A DNA stretch of 64,000 nt from Paludibacter sp. (GTDB taxonomy: Bacteria > Bacteroidota > Bacteroidia > Bacteroidales > Paludibacteraceae): assembly GCA_028690665.1 (NCBI GenBank), contig JAQVAV010000012.1, positions 1 to 64,000 of the forward strand, in the 5' to 3' direction. Made by a program: the position numbers and the translations under genes. The notes under the pieces are model-generated. The model saw nothing but the letters and a program-made list of their open reading frames with translations, made no database searches and was not told the DNA's origin. Positions 54,519 through 63,093 of this stretch are shown here, one piece after another (the first letter of the stretch is position 1; the number at the start of each line of letters is the position of its first letter).

Positions 54519-56342
54519 ATGAACAAAACAGACAAATTAAAGATACAAATTGAAAGCTTACCAGATAAGCCTGGGATCTATCAATACTTTAATTTAAAGG
54601 AAGAGGTTATATATGTCGGCAAAGCTAAAAATCTAAAAAAACGGGTATCTTCTTACTTCAACAAGAAACATGATTCAAGCAAAACGAATATCCTTGTAAA
54701 AAACATTTCATACCTAAAATATATTACTGTAGAAAGCGAGGAGGATGCTCTCCTACTTGAAAACAACCTAATTAAAAAATACCAACCCAGATACAATGTT
54801 TTACTTAAAGATGGTAAGACCTACCCAAGCATTTGCATCACTAATGAATCATTTCCCCGCATTTTTAAAACAAGAAATATTATAAAAAACGGGTCTAAAT
54901 ACTATGGGCCATACAGTTCAAACTACACTATAAATTCTTTGTTAGATATAATACATCAACTTTATCCTATCCGAACATGTAGACTTCCATTGAATATAGA
55001 TTCCATTAAAAATAAAAAATTTAAAGTTTGCCTCCAATATCATATTCACAAATGTAACGGGCCTTGTGAAGGCAAAGAAAATATTGAAGAATATAGAGAA
55101 CACATAGAAAATGTAAAGAAAATCATTGAAGGTGATGCCAATGAAATCAGCAAAATTCTTCATCAGAATATGTTGCAATACTCATCAGAATATGATTTCG
55201 AAAAAGCATACGAACTAAAACAAAAGCTTGAACTTATAGAAAACTATAAATCCAAATCTATTGTTTCAAATACCATTTTGGATGAAACGGATGTTTTTGC
55301 TTATGATGAAGATGATGCAAGTGCCTATATCAATATTCTCAGGATTCACAAAGGTTGCATTGTTCAGGGATATACCATAGAATACAAAAAAAGGCTCAAT
55401 GAATCTAAAGAAGATATTTTAAGTTTGGCAATCATTGAACTCAGGGAAAAGTTACAAAGTACATCAAAAGAAATCGTTCTTCCGTTCAAAATAGAAACAG
55501 CTCTAAACGGAATTAAAACATTTATACCGATCAAAGGTGACAGGAAAAAACTTCTTGATTTGGCAACTCAAAACGTCAAACAATTTAAACTCGACAAATT
55601 AAAACAGGCAGAAAAGCTAAATCCGGATCAAAAAGCCATACAACTTCTTGAGAAAATAAAAGATATTCTGAAGTTAGAAAAACTACCCATGCATATTGAA
55701 TGCTTTGACAATTCCAACATTCAGGGAAGTGATGCAGTAGCCGCTTGTGTTGTATATAAAAAAGGAAAACCTTCAAAAAAAGATTACAGAAAATATTCTA
55801 TTAAAACAGTGAGCGGACCAGATGATTATGCCTCTATGAAAGAAGTTACTTTCAGAAGATACAAAAGAATAATCTCAGAAGGATCCGAACTTCCAGACCT
55901 CATAATTGCAGATGGAGGTATTGGCCAAATGGAAATGATACGCCAGGTGGTAGAGGACGAACTCAATTTGCATATTCCAATTGCCGGACTTGCCAAAAAC
56001 GACAAACACAGAACAAATGAAATTATAATCGGATTTCCCCCTCAAATAATAGGCATGAAAGTTAACGATCAAATTTTTAAATTCTTTGCCGGAATACAGG
56101 AAGAAGTTCATAGATTTGCAATAAAGTTTCATAGAGAAAAAAGAAGTGCCCATCAGACAGAATCTGAATTAGACAAAATCTCTGGCATCGGGAGTAAAAC
56201 AAAAGAACTATTATTCAATCATTTTAAAAGCACAAAAAGAGTTAAAAAAGCATCATTAAATGATATCGAAAAAATCATAGGAAAATCAAGAGCAACAATT
56301 ATTTACAATTATTTTAACCCAAATTCAAACTCTGAGAATTGA
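54519..56342 (+). CDS. uvrC: excinuclease ABC subunit UvrC
   Basis: A 607-residue DNA repair nuclease of the UvrABC system, which makes the two incisions around bulky lesions. The GIY-YIG nuclease domain is at the N-terminus (GIY at 19-21, YVG at 32-34), a UVR motif is near 230 (EKAYELKQKLELIEN), the RNase H-like endonuclease domain follows (HIECFDNSNIQGSDAVAACVVY, DLIIADGGIGQ), and a C-terminal HhH region ends it (ISGIGSKTKELLFNHF). The frame is open back to a GTG at 54465, but that stretch is the parS pair, so the ATG at 54519 is taken. Confidence 0.96.
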   Translation: MNKTDKLKIQIESLPDKPGIYQYFNLKEEVIYVGKAKNLKKRVSSYFNKKHDSSKTNILVKNISYLKYITVESEEDALLLENNLIKKYQPRYNVLLKDGKTYPSICITNESFPRIFKTRNIIKNGSKYYGPYSSNYTINSLLDIIHQLYPIRTCRLPLNIDSIKNKKFKVCLQYHIHKCNGPCEGKENIEEYREHIENVKKIIEGDANEISKILHQNMLQYSSEYDFEKAYELKQKLELIENYKSKSIVSNTILDETDVFAYDEDDASAYINILRIHKGCIVQGYTIEYKKRLNESKEDILSLAIIELREKLQSTSKEIVLPFKIETALNGIKTFIPIKGDRKKLLDLATQNVKQFKLDKLKQAEKLNPDQKAIQLLEKIKDILKLEKLPMHIECFDNSNIQGSDAVAACVVYKKGKPSKKDYRKYSIKTVSGPDDYASMKEVTFRRYKRIISEGSELPDLIIADGGIGQMEMIRQVVEDELNLHIPIAGLAKNDKHRTNEIIIGFPPQIIGMKVNDQIFKFFAGIQEEVHRFAIKFHREKRSAHQTESELDKISGIGSKTKELLFNHFKSTKRVKKASLNDIEKIIGKSRATIIYNYFNPNSNSEN

Positions 56343-56406
56343 ATAAAATAATTTTTCTACATATTTGTTCGGAAATATCCAAGAGAAACAGCATATAATT
56401 AACAAA

Positions 56407-56829
56407 ATGATTGAAACAAGCTTAAACAGTATTGACGAGATAAAAATTTTCATGAGAGACAAATTAAACCTTTTTGAAAAATATAAAATTATTTGTGTCA
56501 ACGGAGAGATGGGTGTAGGGAAAACAACATTCATAAAATCGGTATGCGAAATGCTCTCTGTCGAAGATGAAATAAATTCACCAACATTTTCAATCGTTAA
56601 CGAATATGAAACTCAAATGGGAGAAAAAATTTTTCATTTTGATTGTTACAGATTAAATTCAATTGACGAAGCATATAATATAGGGTTTGAAGATTATCTG
56701 TTAAGCGGCAATATTTGTTTTATTGAATGGATGGAAGTGATTAAACCTCTCCTACCCCAACACTATCTAAATATTGACATTGAAGAAACTAATATGAATC
56801 ATCGCAAATTAAAAATCTATGAAAGCTAA
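56407..56829 (+). CDS. tsaE: tRNA threonylcarbamoyladenosine biosynthesis ATPase TsaE
   Basis: A 140-residue P-loop ATPase needed, with TsaB and TsaD, for t6A37 formation on ANN-decoding tRNAs. Walker A GEMGVGKTT is at 33-41; SPTFSIVNEYE and HFDCYRL are the other conserved blocks, and FIEWME near the end is typical. The ATG at 56407 is used; an in-frame TTG lies at 56365. It ends 11 bases into the next small gene, which implies translational coupling. Confidence 0.93.
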   Translation: MIETSLNSIDEIKIFMRDKLNLFEKYKIICVNGEMGVGKTTFIKSVCEMLSVEDEINSPTFSIVNEYETQMGEKIFHFDCYRLNSIDEAYNIGFEDYLLSGNICFIEWMEVIKPLLPQHYLNIDIEETNMNHRKLKIYES

Positions 56830-57007
56830 AAAGAAAAACAAGGAACTTGCAATGATGAAAATTGTAAGAGCTGCAAACAGAAAAGACGAAATTAAAACTT
56901 TCGGAAAACCGATAAATTACAATAAAGTAGTTATTTCGAAAAAAGTTTATAACAGAAAAAAGAGAAAGACAGACCATTCCGACGATCTGTCTTTTTCGCT
57001 TTCATAG
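56819..57007 (+). CDS. small basic protein, hypothetical
   Basis: A 62-residue Lys/Arg-rich protein (MKAKKKNKELAMMKIVRAAN, then KKVYNRKKRKTD). It overlaps tsaE by 11 bases. Its composition suggests nucleic-acid or ribosome contact, but no family can be named with certainty. The last 15 codons coincide with a hairpin, so the end of the frame may double as a terminator. It could be a conserved small protein or the remains of a longer one. Confidence 0.55.
   Translation: MKAKKKNKELAMMKIVRAANRKDEIKTFGKPINYNKVVISKKVYNRKKRKTDHSDDLSFSLS
56963..57000 (+). terminator. terminator inside the end of the small basic gene
   Basis: AGAAAGACAGA at 56963-56973 pairs with TCTGTCTTTTT at 56986-56996 around a 12-base loop; T-rich sequence follows. 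It overlaps the 3' end of the small coding frame. Confidence 0.65.
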
Positions 57008-57148
57008 CATAAAATATCATCCATAAAACCCTCCTGATTATCCAATCACTACAAGCCAATAAATTCAAATAATTATAAATTCTCCAAAAAACGAGAAATT
57101 CATTATCAGTCAAGAAAATAATGAGTTGATAAAACAATGTTTTTTTTG

Positions 57149-57156
57149 TAGTTTTG
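57149..57156 (+). promoter_or_regulatory. -7 box of purH
   Basis: TAGTTTTG is a perfect TAnnTTTG, with GTTG about 20 bp upstream as a weak -33 element, and the purH ATG is 29 bp downstream. Confidence 0.55.
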
Positions 57157-57184
57157 CACACCATAAAAACAAGCAAAACGGAAT

Positions 57185-58705
57185 ATGGAACGTAAACAAA
57201 TTAAAAAAGCTTTAGTTTCAGTTTATCACAAAGATAATCTGGATGTTATTATCAAAAAACTTTACGAAGATGGCGTTGAATTTCTTTCAACCGGAGGAAC
57301 AAAATCATTCATTGAATCATTAAATATTCCTTGTAATGCAGTTGAAGATTTAACAGGTTATCCTTCCATTCTAGGAGGACGCGTAAAGACACTTCATCCC
57401 AAAATTTTCGGTGGTATACTCTCCCGTCGTGACTTAGAACAGGACAACGCTCAATTAAATGAATTCGAAATTCCGGAAATTGATCTTGTAATTGTTGATT
57501 TATATCCATTCGAAGCTACTGTTGCAGCAGGAGCAGATGAACCTACAACAATAGAAAAAATTGATATCGGTGGTATCTCTCTTATCCGGGCAGCTGCCAA
57601 AAACTATAAAGACGTAGTAATAGTTGCATCTCAGGCACAGTACAATCCCTTGCTCGAAATTATAAATTCCAACGGAGCCAACACAACTTTAGAAGAACGT
57701 AAATGGTTTGCTAAAGAGGCATTTGGGGTTTCATCCCATTACGATGCAGCTATTTTCAATTATTTTGATGGAGATGACAAATCGGCTTTCCGCCTAACCG
57801 AGGACAATGCAAAAATGCTTCGATACGGAGAGAACCCTCACCAAAAAGGGATTTTCTACGGAAAATTCGACGACATGTTTGAACAAATTCATGGTAAAGA
57901 AATATCGTACAACAATTTGCTTGACATTGATGCCGCAGTAAACCTGATTAATGATTTTGACGACATAACATTTGCTATTCTGAAACACAACAATGCTTGT
58001 GGAATTGCGTCCAGACCAGTATTAGTTGATGCATGGAAAGATGCTTTGGCCGGAGACCCTGTTTCTGCATTTGGAGGCGTACTGATAACAAATGCAATCG
58101 TTGATAAAGTTACTGCAGAAGAAATAAATAAAATTTTCTTTGAAGTGATAATCGCCCCCGATTATGATTTGGAAGCCATTGAAGTTCTTAGTCAGAAAAA
58201 AAATAGAATTATTCTCGTCCTGAAAAATGCAAAACTTCGTCCGCAGCAAGTCCGGACATTATTGAACGGAGTTCTGGTACAAGACAAAGATACCCACACC
58301 GAAACAGCGGATGATTTGAAAGTAGTCACGACAAAAGTACCTACAGAGCAGGAAATAGGGGATTTATTGTTTGCAAATAAGATTGTAAAACACAGTAAAT
58401 CCAATGCAATTGTACTAGCCAAAAACAAACAGTTGTATGCAAATGGCGTAGGACAAACATCAAGAGTTGATGCCCTTCGTCAGGCCGTTGAGAAAGCCGA
58501 AACTTTCAATTTTGACCTAAAAGGTGCAGTCATGGCATCCGATGCTTTCTTCCCATTCCCTGACTGTGTACAAATTGCTTCGCAGGCAGGTGTAACTGCT
58601 ATAATTCAGCCTGGAGGATCAATCAACGACAATAAATCAGTTGATACCTGTAACGAAAACGAAATGTCGATGGTAACCACTGGATATCGCCATTTTAAAC
58701 ATTGA
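57185..58705 (+). CDS. purH: bifunctional AICAR formyltransferase/IMP cyclohydrolase
   Basis: A 506-residue enzyme for the last two steps of IMP synthesis. The N-terminal methylglyoxal-synthase-like IMP cyclohydrolase domain (about 1-150: ALVSVYHKDNLD, FLSTGGTKSFIE, GGRVKTLHPKI) is followed by the formyltransferase domain, with the catalytic K267-H268 pair in LKHNNACG, and MLRYGENPHQ, and ends in the family-typical ATGYRHFKH-like TTGYRHFKH. It has its own promoter, and mreB follows 88 bp later. Confidence 0.97.
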   Translation: MERKQIKKALVSVYHKDNLDVIIKKLYEDGVEFLSTGGTKSFIESLNIPCNAVEDLTGYPSILGGRVKTLHPKIFGGILSRRDLEQDNAQLNEFEIPEIDLVIVDLYPFEATVAAGADEPTTIEKIDIGGISLIRAAAKNYKDVVIVASQAQYNPLLEIINSNGANTTLEERKWFAKEAFGVSSHYDAAIFNYFDGDDKSAFRLTEDNAKMLRYGENPHQKGIFYGKFDDMFEQIHGKEISYNNLLDIDAAVNLINDFDDITFAILKHNNACGIASRPVLVDAWKDALAGDPVSAFGGVLITNAIVDKVTAEEINKIFFEVIIAPDYDLEAIEVLSQKKNRIILVLKNAKLRPQQVRTLLNGVLVQDKDTHTETADDLKVVTTKVPTEQEIGDLLFANKIVKHSKSNAIVLAKNKQLYANGVGQTSRVDALRQAVEKAETFNFDLKGAVMASDAFFPFPDCVQIASQAGVTAIIQPGGSINDNKSVDTCNENEMSMVTTGYRHFKH

Positions 58706-58793
58706 TGAAAATGTTCAGTTTTCTAAATCGACTTGATGTTTATTTCAAAAAAATGTAATAATTTTGAATTTAAGATAAATTACAAAAAACAAT

Positions 58794-59813
58794 ATGGGAT
58801 TATTTTCATTCACACAGGAAATCGCTATTGACCTTGGAACAGCCAATACCATAATTATTCACAACGATAAAATTGTTGTTGATGAACCATCTGTAGTTGC
58901 ACTCGACAAACGCTCCGACAGACTTATTGCTATTGGCGAACGAGCACGCCAAATGCAGGGCAAAGAAAATGAAGGAATCCGAACCGTCAGACCTTTAAGG
59001 GATGGCGTGATTGCCGACTTCTACGCTGCAGAATTAATGATTCGTGGCATGATTAAAATGATCCCCACGAAAAGTAAACTCTTCTCCCCTTCTCTGAAAA
59101 TGGTTGTTTGTATTCCGTCAGGAAGTACTGAGGTTGAGATTCGTGCTGTCCGTGACTCCTCTGAACATGCCGGAGGACGTGAAGTTTACATGATTTACGA
59201 GCCTATGGCAGCTGCTATAGGGATCGGTATTGATGTTGAAGCTCCTACGGGTTGTATGATTGTTGATATTGGGGGAGGAACTACCGAAATCGCGGTCATT
59301 TCTCTCGGAGGAATTGTATCCAACAAATCTATTCGTATCGCCGGAGACGACCTTACAACTGATATTGTTGAATATATGGGGCGTATGCACAACATCAAAG
59401 TAGGTGAACGAACTGCTGAACTTATTAAAATTAATGTTGGTGCAGCTCTTACTGACCTGGAAGATGCTCCGGAAGACTATATTGTTCACGGACCAAACCG
59501 CATGACTGCGCTTCCGATGGAAGTTCCTGTTTCATATCAGGAAATTGCCCATTGTTTAGAAAAATCAATTTCTAAAATTGAAGCAGCAATCCTCAGTGCA
59601 CTTGAACAAACTCCACCAGAACTTTATGCCGATATTGTTCAAAAAGGTATTTATTTAGCAGGTGGTGGAGCATTACTTCGCGGTTTGGATAAACGTTTGA
59701 CCGATAAAATCAATATCCCGTTTCATATTGCAGATGATCCGTTGAGAGCAGTTGCACGTGGAACAGGCATTGCACTTAAAAATGTAGATAAATTCTCGTT
59801 CTTAATCCGATAA
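58794..59813 (+). CDS. mreB: rod shape-determining actin-like protein MreB
   Basis: A 339-residue actin-fold ATPase that guides cell-wall elongation. The phosphate-1 motif IDLGTANTIIIH, the phosphate-2 motif IVDIGGGTTEIAVISLGGIV and the adenosine motif GIYLAGGGALLRGLD are all present. It starts with the short amphipathic FSFTQEIAI segment that binds membrane. It leads the mreB-mreC-mreD-mrdA-rodA cluster, with a hairpin before mreC. Confidence 0.98.
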   Translation: MGLFSFTQEIAIDLGTANTIIIHNDKIVVDEPSVVALDKRSDRLIAIGERARQMQGKENEGIRTVRPLRDGVIADFYAAELMIRGMIKMIPTKSKLFSPSLKMVVCIPSGSTEVEIRAVRDSSEHAGGREVYMIYEPMAAAIGIGIDVEAPTGCMIVDIGGGTTEIAVISLGGIVSNKSIRIAGDDLTTDIVEYMGRMHNIKVGERTAELIKINVGAALTDLEDAPEDYIVHGPNRMTALPMEVPVSYQEIAHCLEKSISKIEAAILSALEQTPPELYADIVQKGIYLAGGGALLRGLDKRLTDKINIPFHIADDPLRAVARGTGIALKNVDKFSFLIR

Positions 59814-59828
59814 TTTTACGAAGCTATG

Positions 59829-59878
59829 ACGGTAGGTGTAAGAACTAAAATATTATAATTCTTACACTTACCGTTTTC
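59829..59878 (+). terminator. hairpin between mreB and mreC
   Basis: ACGGTA at 59829-59834 pairs with TACCGT at 59869-59874 and GTGTAAGAA at 59836-59844 pairs with TTCTTACAC at 59859-59867 (15 pairs around a 14-base loop), followed by TTTC. It probably lowers transcription of mreC and later genes relative to mreB. Confidence 0.65.
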
Positions 59879-59894
59879 TGCACATAAACAGTTC

Positions 59895-60743
59895 ATGAGA
59901 AATCTCATAAATTTTCTGATACAATATAGTGTTTTGTTTTTATTTCTGCTATTAGAAATAATTTCATTCTCTTTGATTGTGAACTATCAAGATTATCAGA
60001 AAAGCGTCTTCCTCACTTCAAGTAATTCTGTTGTATCAGGACTTTATAAAGTGAGTAATTCTGTTGTAGAATTTTTTAATCTCAGAACTGCCAACGACAA
60101 CCTCTCGGAGGAAAATACGGCTTTAAAAAATCAGATCATTGATTTACAAAATCAAATGGCAGCCCTCCAACCAAAAGTTAAAGATGATAGTCTTAACTTT
60201 AAGGTTCCTCCTCAGGCTGAATATCAACTTATATCGGCAAAGGTTATAAATAATTCCACCAATAAACTGTTAAATTACATTACAATAAACAAGGGTTCAA
60301 GGGATGGAATCAGGGTTGATATGGGTGTAATCAATGATGAAGGTGCTGTGGGCATAGTCAAAAACGTCTCTGATAAATATGCAGTAATAATTCCCGTCCT
60401 GAATCAAAAAACTGAACTCAGTTGCAAATTCAAAAAGAGCAACTATACCGGACCATTGAGCTGGGACGGCTTCGACTACAGATTTGCTCAGCTAAATGAC
60501 ATTGCGAGACATGTCGAATTTTCTCTAGGAGATACCTTAGTCACAACCGGTTTCGCCGGATCATTTCCAGAGGGCGTTCCCGTTGGAACAATTGAGAATT
60601 TTAAAATGCGTGAAGGTGAACAATATTACGATATAAAAGTAAAATTAGCTGTAAATTTCAGAACATTATCTCATGTAAAAATTATTAATTACCTGAATTT
60701 TGAAGAGTTACGAGATCTCGAAAAGAAAGCTGAAGAACAATGA
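59895..60743 (+). CDS. mreC: rod shape-determining protein MreC
   Basis: A 282-residue periplasmic scaffold anchored by one N-terminal membrane helix (about 10-28). A coiled coil (about 62-95: RTANDNLSEENTALKNQIID) is followed by the beta-barrel core (SAKVINNSTNKLLNYITINKG, GVINDEGAVGIVKNVSDKYA). It organises PBP2 and RodA in the elongasome. The end overlaps mreD by 4 bases (ATGA). Confidence 0.96.
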   Translation: MRNLINFLIQYSVLFLFLLLEIISFSLIVNYQDYQKSVFLTSSNSVVSGLYKVSNSVVEFFNLRTANDNLSEENTALKNQIIDLQNQMAALQPKVKDDSLNFKVPPQAEYQLISAKVINNSTNKLLNYITINKGSRDGIRVDMGVINDEGAVGIVKNVSDKYAVIIPVLNQKTELSCKFKKSNYTGPLSWDGFDYRFAQLNDIARHVEFSLGDTLVTTGFAGSFPEGVPVGTIENFKMREGEQYYDIKVKLAVNFRTLSHVKIINYLNFEELRDLEKKAEEQ

Positions 60744-61237
60744 TTTTATTTCTCCAAAACATATTATCCTTCATTATTCTGGTGCTTACTCAGGTACTGG
60801 TACTTAACAACATACAATTTCTGGGATTTATCAATCCCTATATTTATATGTTGTTTATACTATCGTTGCCTGTAAAGCTCCAGCGTTGGATCACTTTATT
60901 GCTTGGCTTTGCACTTGGAATAACAATAGATATTTTTAGCAATACTCTTGGCTTGCATGCATTTTCTACGGTTTTTATCTCTTTTTTCAGAAATGATGTG
61001 ATAAAACTTTTCACTACAATAGAAGAAGGGAGTAACCCAATTCCTTCATTTCATAGTTTTGGAGTAGGTAACTATATAAAATATGTGGTAGCACTTGTAT
61101 TAATGCATCACACAATTCTGTTCTTTCTAGAAGCATTTTCATTTACACATATATGGTTAATAATTTTTAAAATATTATTAAGTTCAACTGTATCAATTTT
61201 AATTATTTTTGCCATTCGCTCATTCAGTAAAAAGTAA
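60740..61237 (+). CDS. mreD: rod shape-determining protein MreD
   Basis: A 165-residue polytopic membrane protein with about five hydrophobic helices, the normal size for MreD. It overlaps mreC by 4 bases and is followed by mrdA 20 bp later. The early stretch VLTQVLVLNNIQFLGFINPYIYMLFI and the loop GFALGITIDIFSNTLGLHAF fit the family. Identity rests partly on position. Confidence 0.93.
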   Translation: MILFLQNILSFIILVLTQVLVLNNIQFLGFINPYIYMLFILSLPVKLQRWITLLLGFALGITIDIFSNTLGLHAFSTVFISFFRNDVIKLFTTIEEGSNPIPSFHSFGVGNYIKYVVALVLMHHTILFFLEAFSFTHIWLIIFKILLSSTVSILIIFAIRSFSKK

Positions 61238-61257
61238 CACAATAAAGGAGAATTGAT

Positions 61258-63093
61258 ATGATTAACGATGAGCTTCAAAACAGAAGAACTGTAATCGCCA
61301 TTATCATGTCGGTTATTATCGTTATATACATACTCCGGCTTTTCACTATTCAAATCATTGAAACAAAATACAAGGAAGGCGCTGATAGTAATGCATTCCT
61401 AAAAAAAACACAATATCCTCCCCGTGGATTAATTTACGATCGGAAGCATAATTTACTTGTGTATAATAAACCTGCTTATGATATTACGTTTATAACCAGA
61501 GAAGTACATGATTTAGATACTATGTCTCTATGTCGTGCACTAAACATTGACAAAGCATATTTTATCAAAAGAATGTCGGAAATCAAAGATCGCCGAAGAA
61601 ATCCGGGATATTCTTCATATACTCCACAATTGTTTATGAACCAGCTGAGTAGTGCCGATATAGCTCCTATCCAGCAGTCACTTTATAAATTTCCCGGATT
61701 TTATATTCAGATTCGTACTCTCCGGGAGTACACCTATCCTATTGCTGCCCATGTTTTGGGAAGCATTGGTGAGGTATCGCAACGAAGGATCGAAAAAGAT
61801 CCATATTATACCATGGGTGACTATTGCGGAAGAGACGGCATAGAATATACCTACGAAAAACAATTGAGAGGAGAAAAAGGAGTAGAAATTCTTTTGCGTG
61901 ACGCCAAGGGCCGCATCAAAGGAAAATACGAAAACGGCAAAGATGATATTTCTCCTAAAGCCGGAGAAAATCTCACTTTGACTTTAGATATAAATCTTCA
62001 GCGTCTTGCAGAAACTTTGTTGCGGGGAAAAGTTGGAAGTGTAGTCGCGATTGAACCCAAAACAGGAGAAATCTTGGCTATGGCTACAAGTCCCACGTTT
62101 GATCCAAATTTACTTGTCGGAAGGCAGCGTTCAAAAAACTATTATGAACTTCTGAAAGACCCTACAAAACCGCTGATGAACCGTGCAACACAGGGACAGT
62201 ATTCTCCGGGATCTTCGTTCAAAACCTTGCAGGCATTGGTTTGCCAGCAAATGGGAGGAATTACAGAACATACCATGTATGCCTGCAATGGTCCTCAGTC
62301 TTCACCGGTTAAATGTACCCACCATCATGGTTCTCCCGTAAGTCTGGTAAACGCGATCGAACAAAGCTGTAATCCTTATTTTTGGAATGCCTTCAAAGCA
62401 ACTATCGAAAAAGACGGATACGGCACAAAAAATGCTATTTTCAGAAAAAATTATGATGAATGGGTGGAAAGAATCAAAAGTTTTGGATTAGGGGAAAAAT
62501 TTACGGATAGTGATATCTATGAACAAGCCAGAGGATATATACCAACTCAAAAATTTTATAACAAGGTTTACAAAAGCGTAACAGGCTGGAGGGCTCTGAC
62601 TATCCGTTCAAATTCAATTGGGCAGGGAGAAATTATGGCAACTCCTTTACAGCTTGCCAATGCCATGTGTGTTATAGCCAATACCGGATATTATATCACC
62701 CCCCACCTCCTCAAAAATGACACGATGCTACAAAAGGTACATCGATGTGAAGTGGAAAAAAAATACTTTCCAATTGTTTACGAAGGAATGTGGAAAGTAT
62801 TTGAATCAGGAACCGCACGTGCCTCTAAGCTTGAAGGTATTGAGATGTGCGGTAAAACAGGTACAGTTCAAACACACGGAAAAGACCATGCTTTCTTTGT
62901 TGGTTTTGCACCAAAAGATAATCCTAAAATAGCAATAGCCGTTATTGTAGAAAATGCTGGATTTGGATCAACATACGCTGCTCCGATATTCAGTTTATTG
63001 GCAGAGCAATATCTAAAAGGAAAAGTTGAACGTAACGAACTTCAGGAAAAAGTTTCTAATACAGTAACAAATAGTAATGTCAAGAAACGTTAG
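61258..63093 (+). CDS. mrdA: penicillin-binding protein 2 (peptidoglycan transpeptidase)
   Basis: A 611-residue class B penicillin-binding protein of the elongasome. One N-terminal membrane helix (about 12-30), a dimerisation/pedestal domain starting YPPRGLIYDRKHNLL, then the transpeptidase domain with SSFK (nucleophile S319, K322), SCN (370-372) and KTG (533-535). It cross-links new peptidoglycan with RodA, whose gene overlaps the end of this one by 17 bases. Confidence 0.97.
   Translation: MINDELQNRRTVIAIIMSVIIVIYILRLFTIQIIETKYKEGADSNAFLKKTQYPPRGLIYDRKHNLLVYNKPAYDITFITREVHDLDTMSLCRALNIDKAYFIKRMSEIKDRRRNPGYSSYTPQLFMNQLSSADIAPIQQSLYKFPGFYIQIRTLREYTYPIAAHVLGSIGEVSQRRIEKDPYYTMGDYCGRDGIEYTYEKQLRGEKGVEILLRDAKGRIKGKYENGKDDISPKAGENLTLTLDINLQRLAETLLRGKVGSVVAIEPKTGEILAMATSPTFDPNLLVGRQRSKNYYELLKDPTKPLMNRATQGQYSPGSSFKTLQALVCQQMGGITEHTMYACNGPQSSPVKCTHHHGSPVSLVNAIEQSCNPYFWNAFKATIEKDGYGTKNAIFRKNYDEWVERIKSFGLGEKFTDSDIYEQARGYIPTQKFYNKVYKSVTGWRALTIRSNSIGQGEIMATPLQLANAMCVIANTGYYITPHLLKNDTMLQKVHRCEVEKKYFPIVYEGMWKVFESGTARASKLEGIEMCGKTGTVQTHGKDHAFFVGFAPKDNPKIAIAVIVENAGFGSTYAAPIFSLLAEQYLKGKVERNELQEKVSNTVTNSNVKKR

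Noticed and set aside
59750-59765. AGTTGCACGTGGAACA, resembling parS
   Set aside because: At least two mismatches, and it is explained by conserved mreB codons (AVARGTG).
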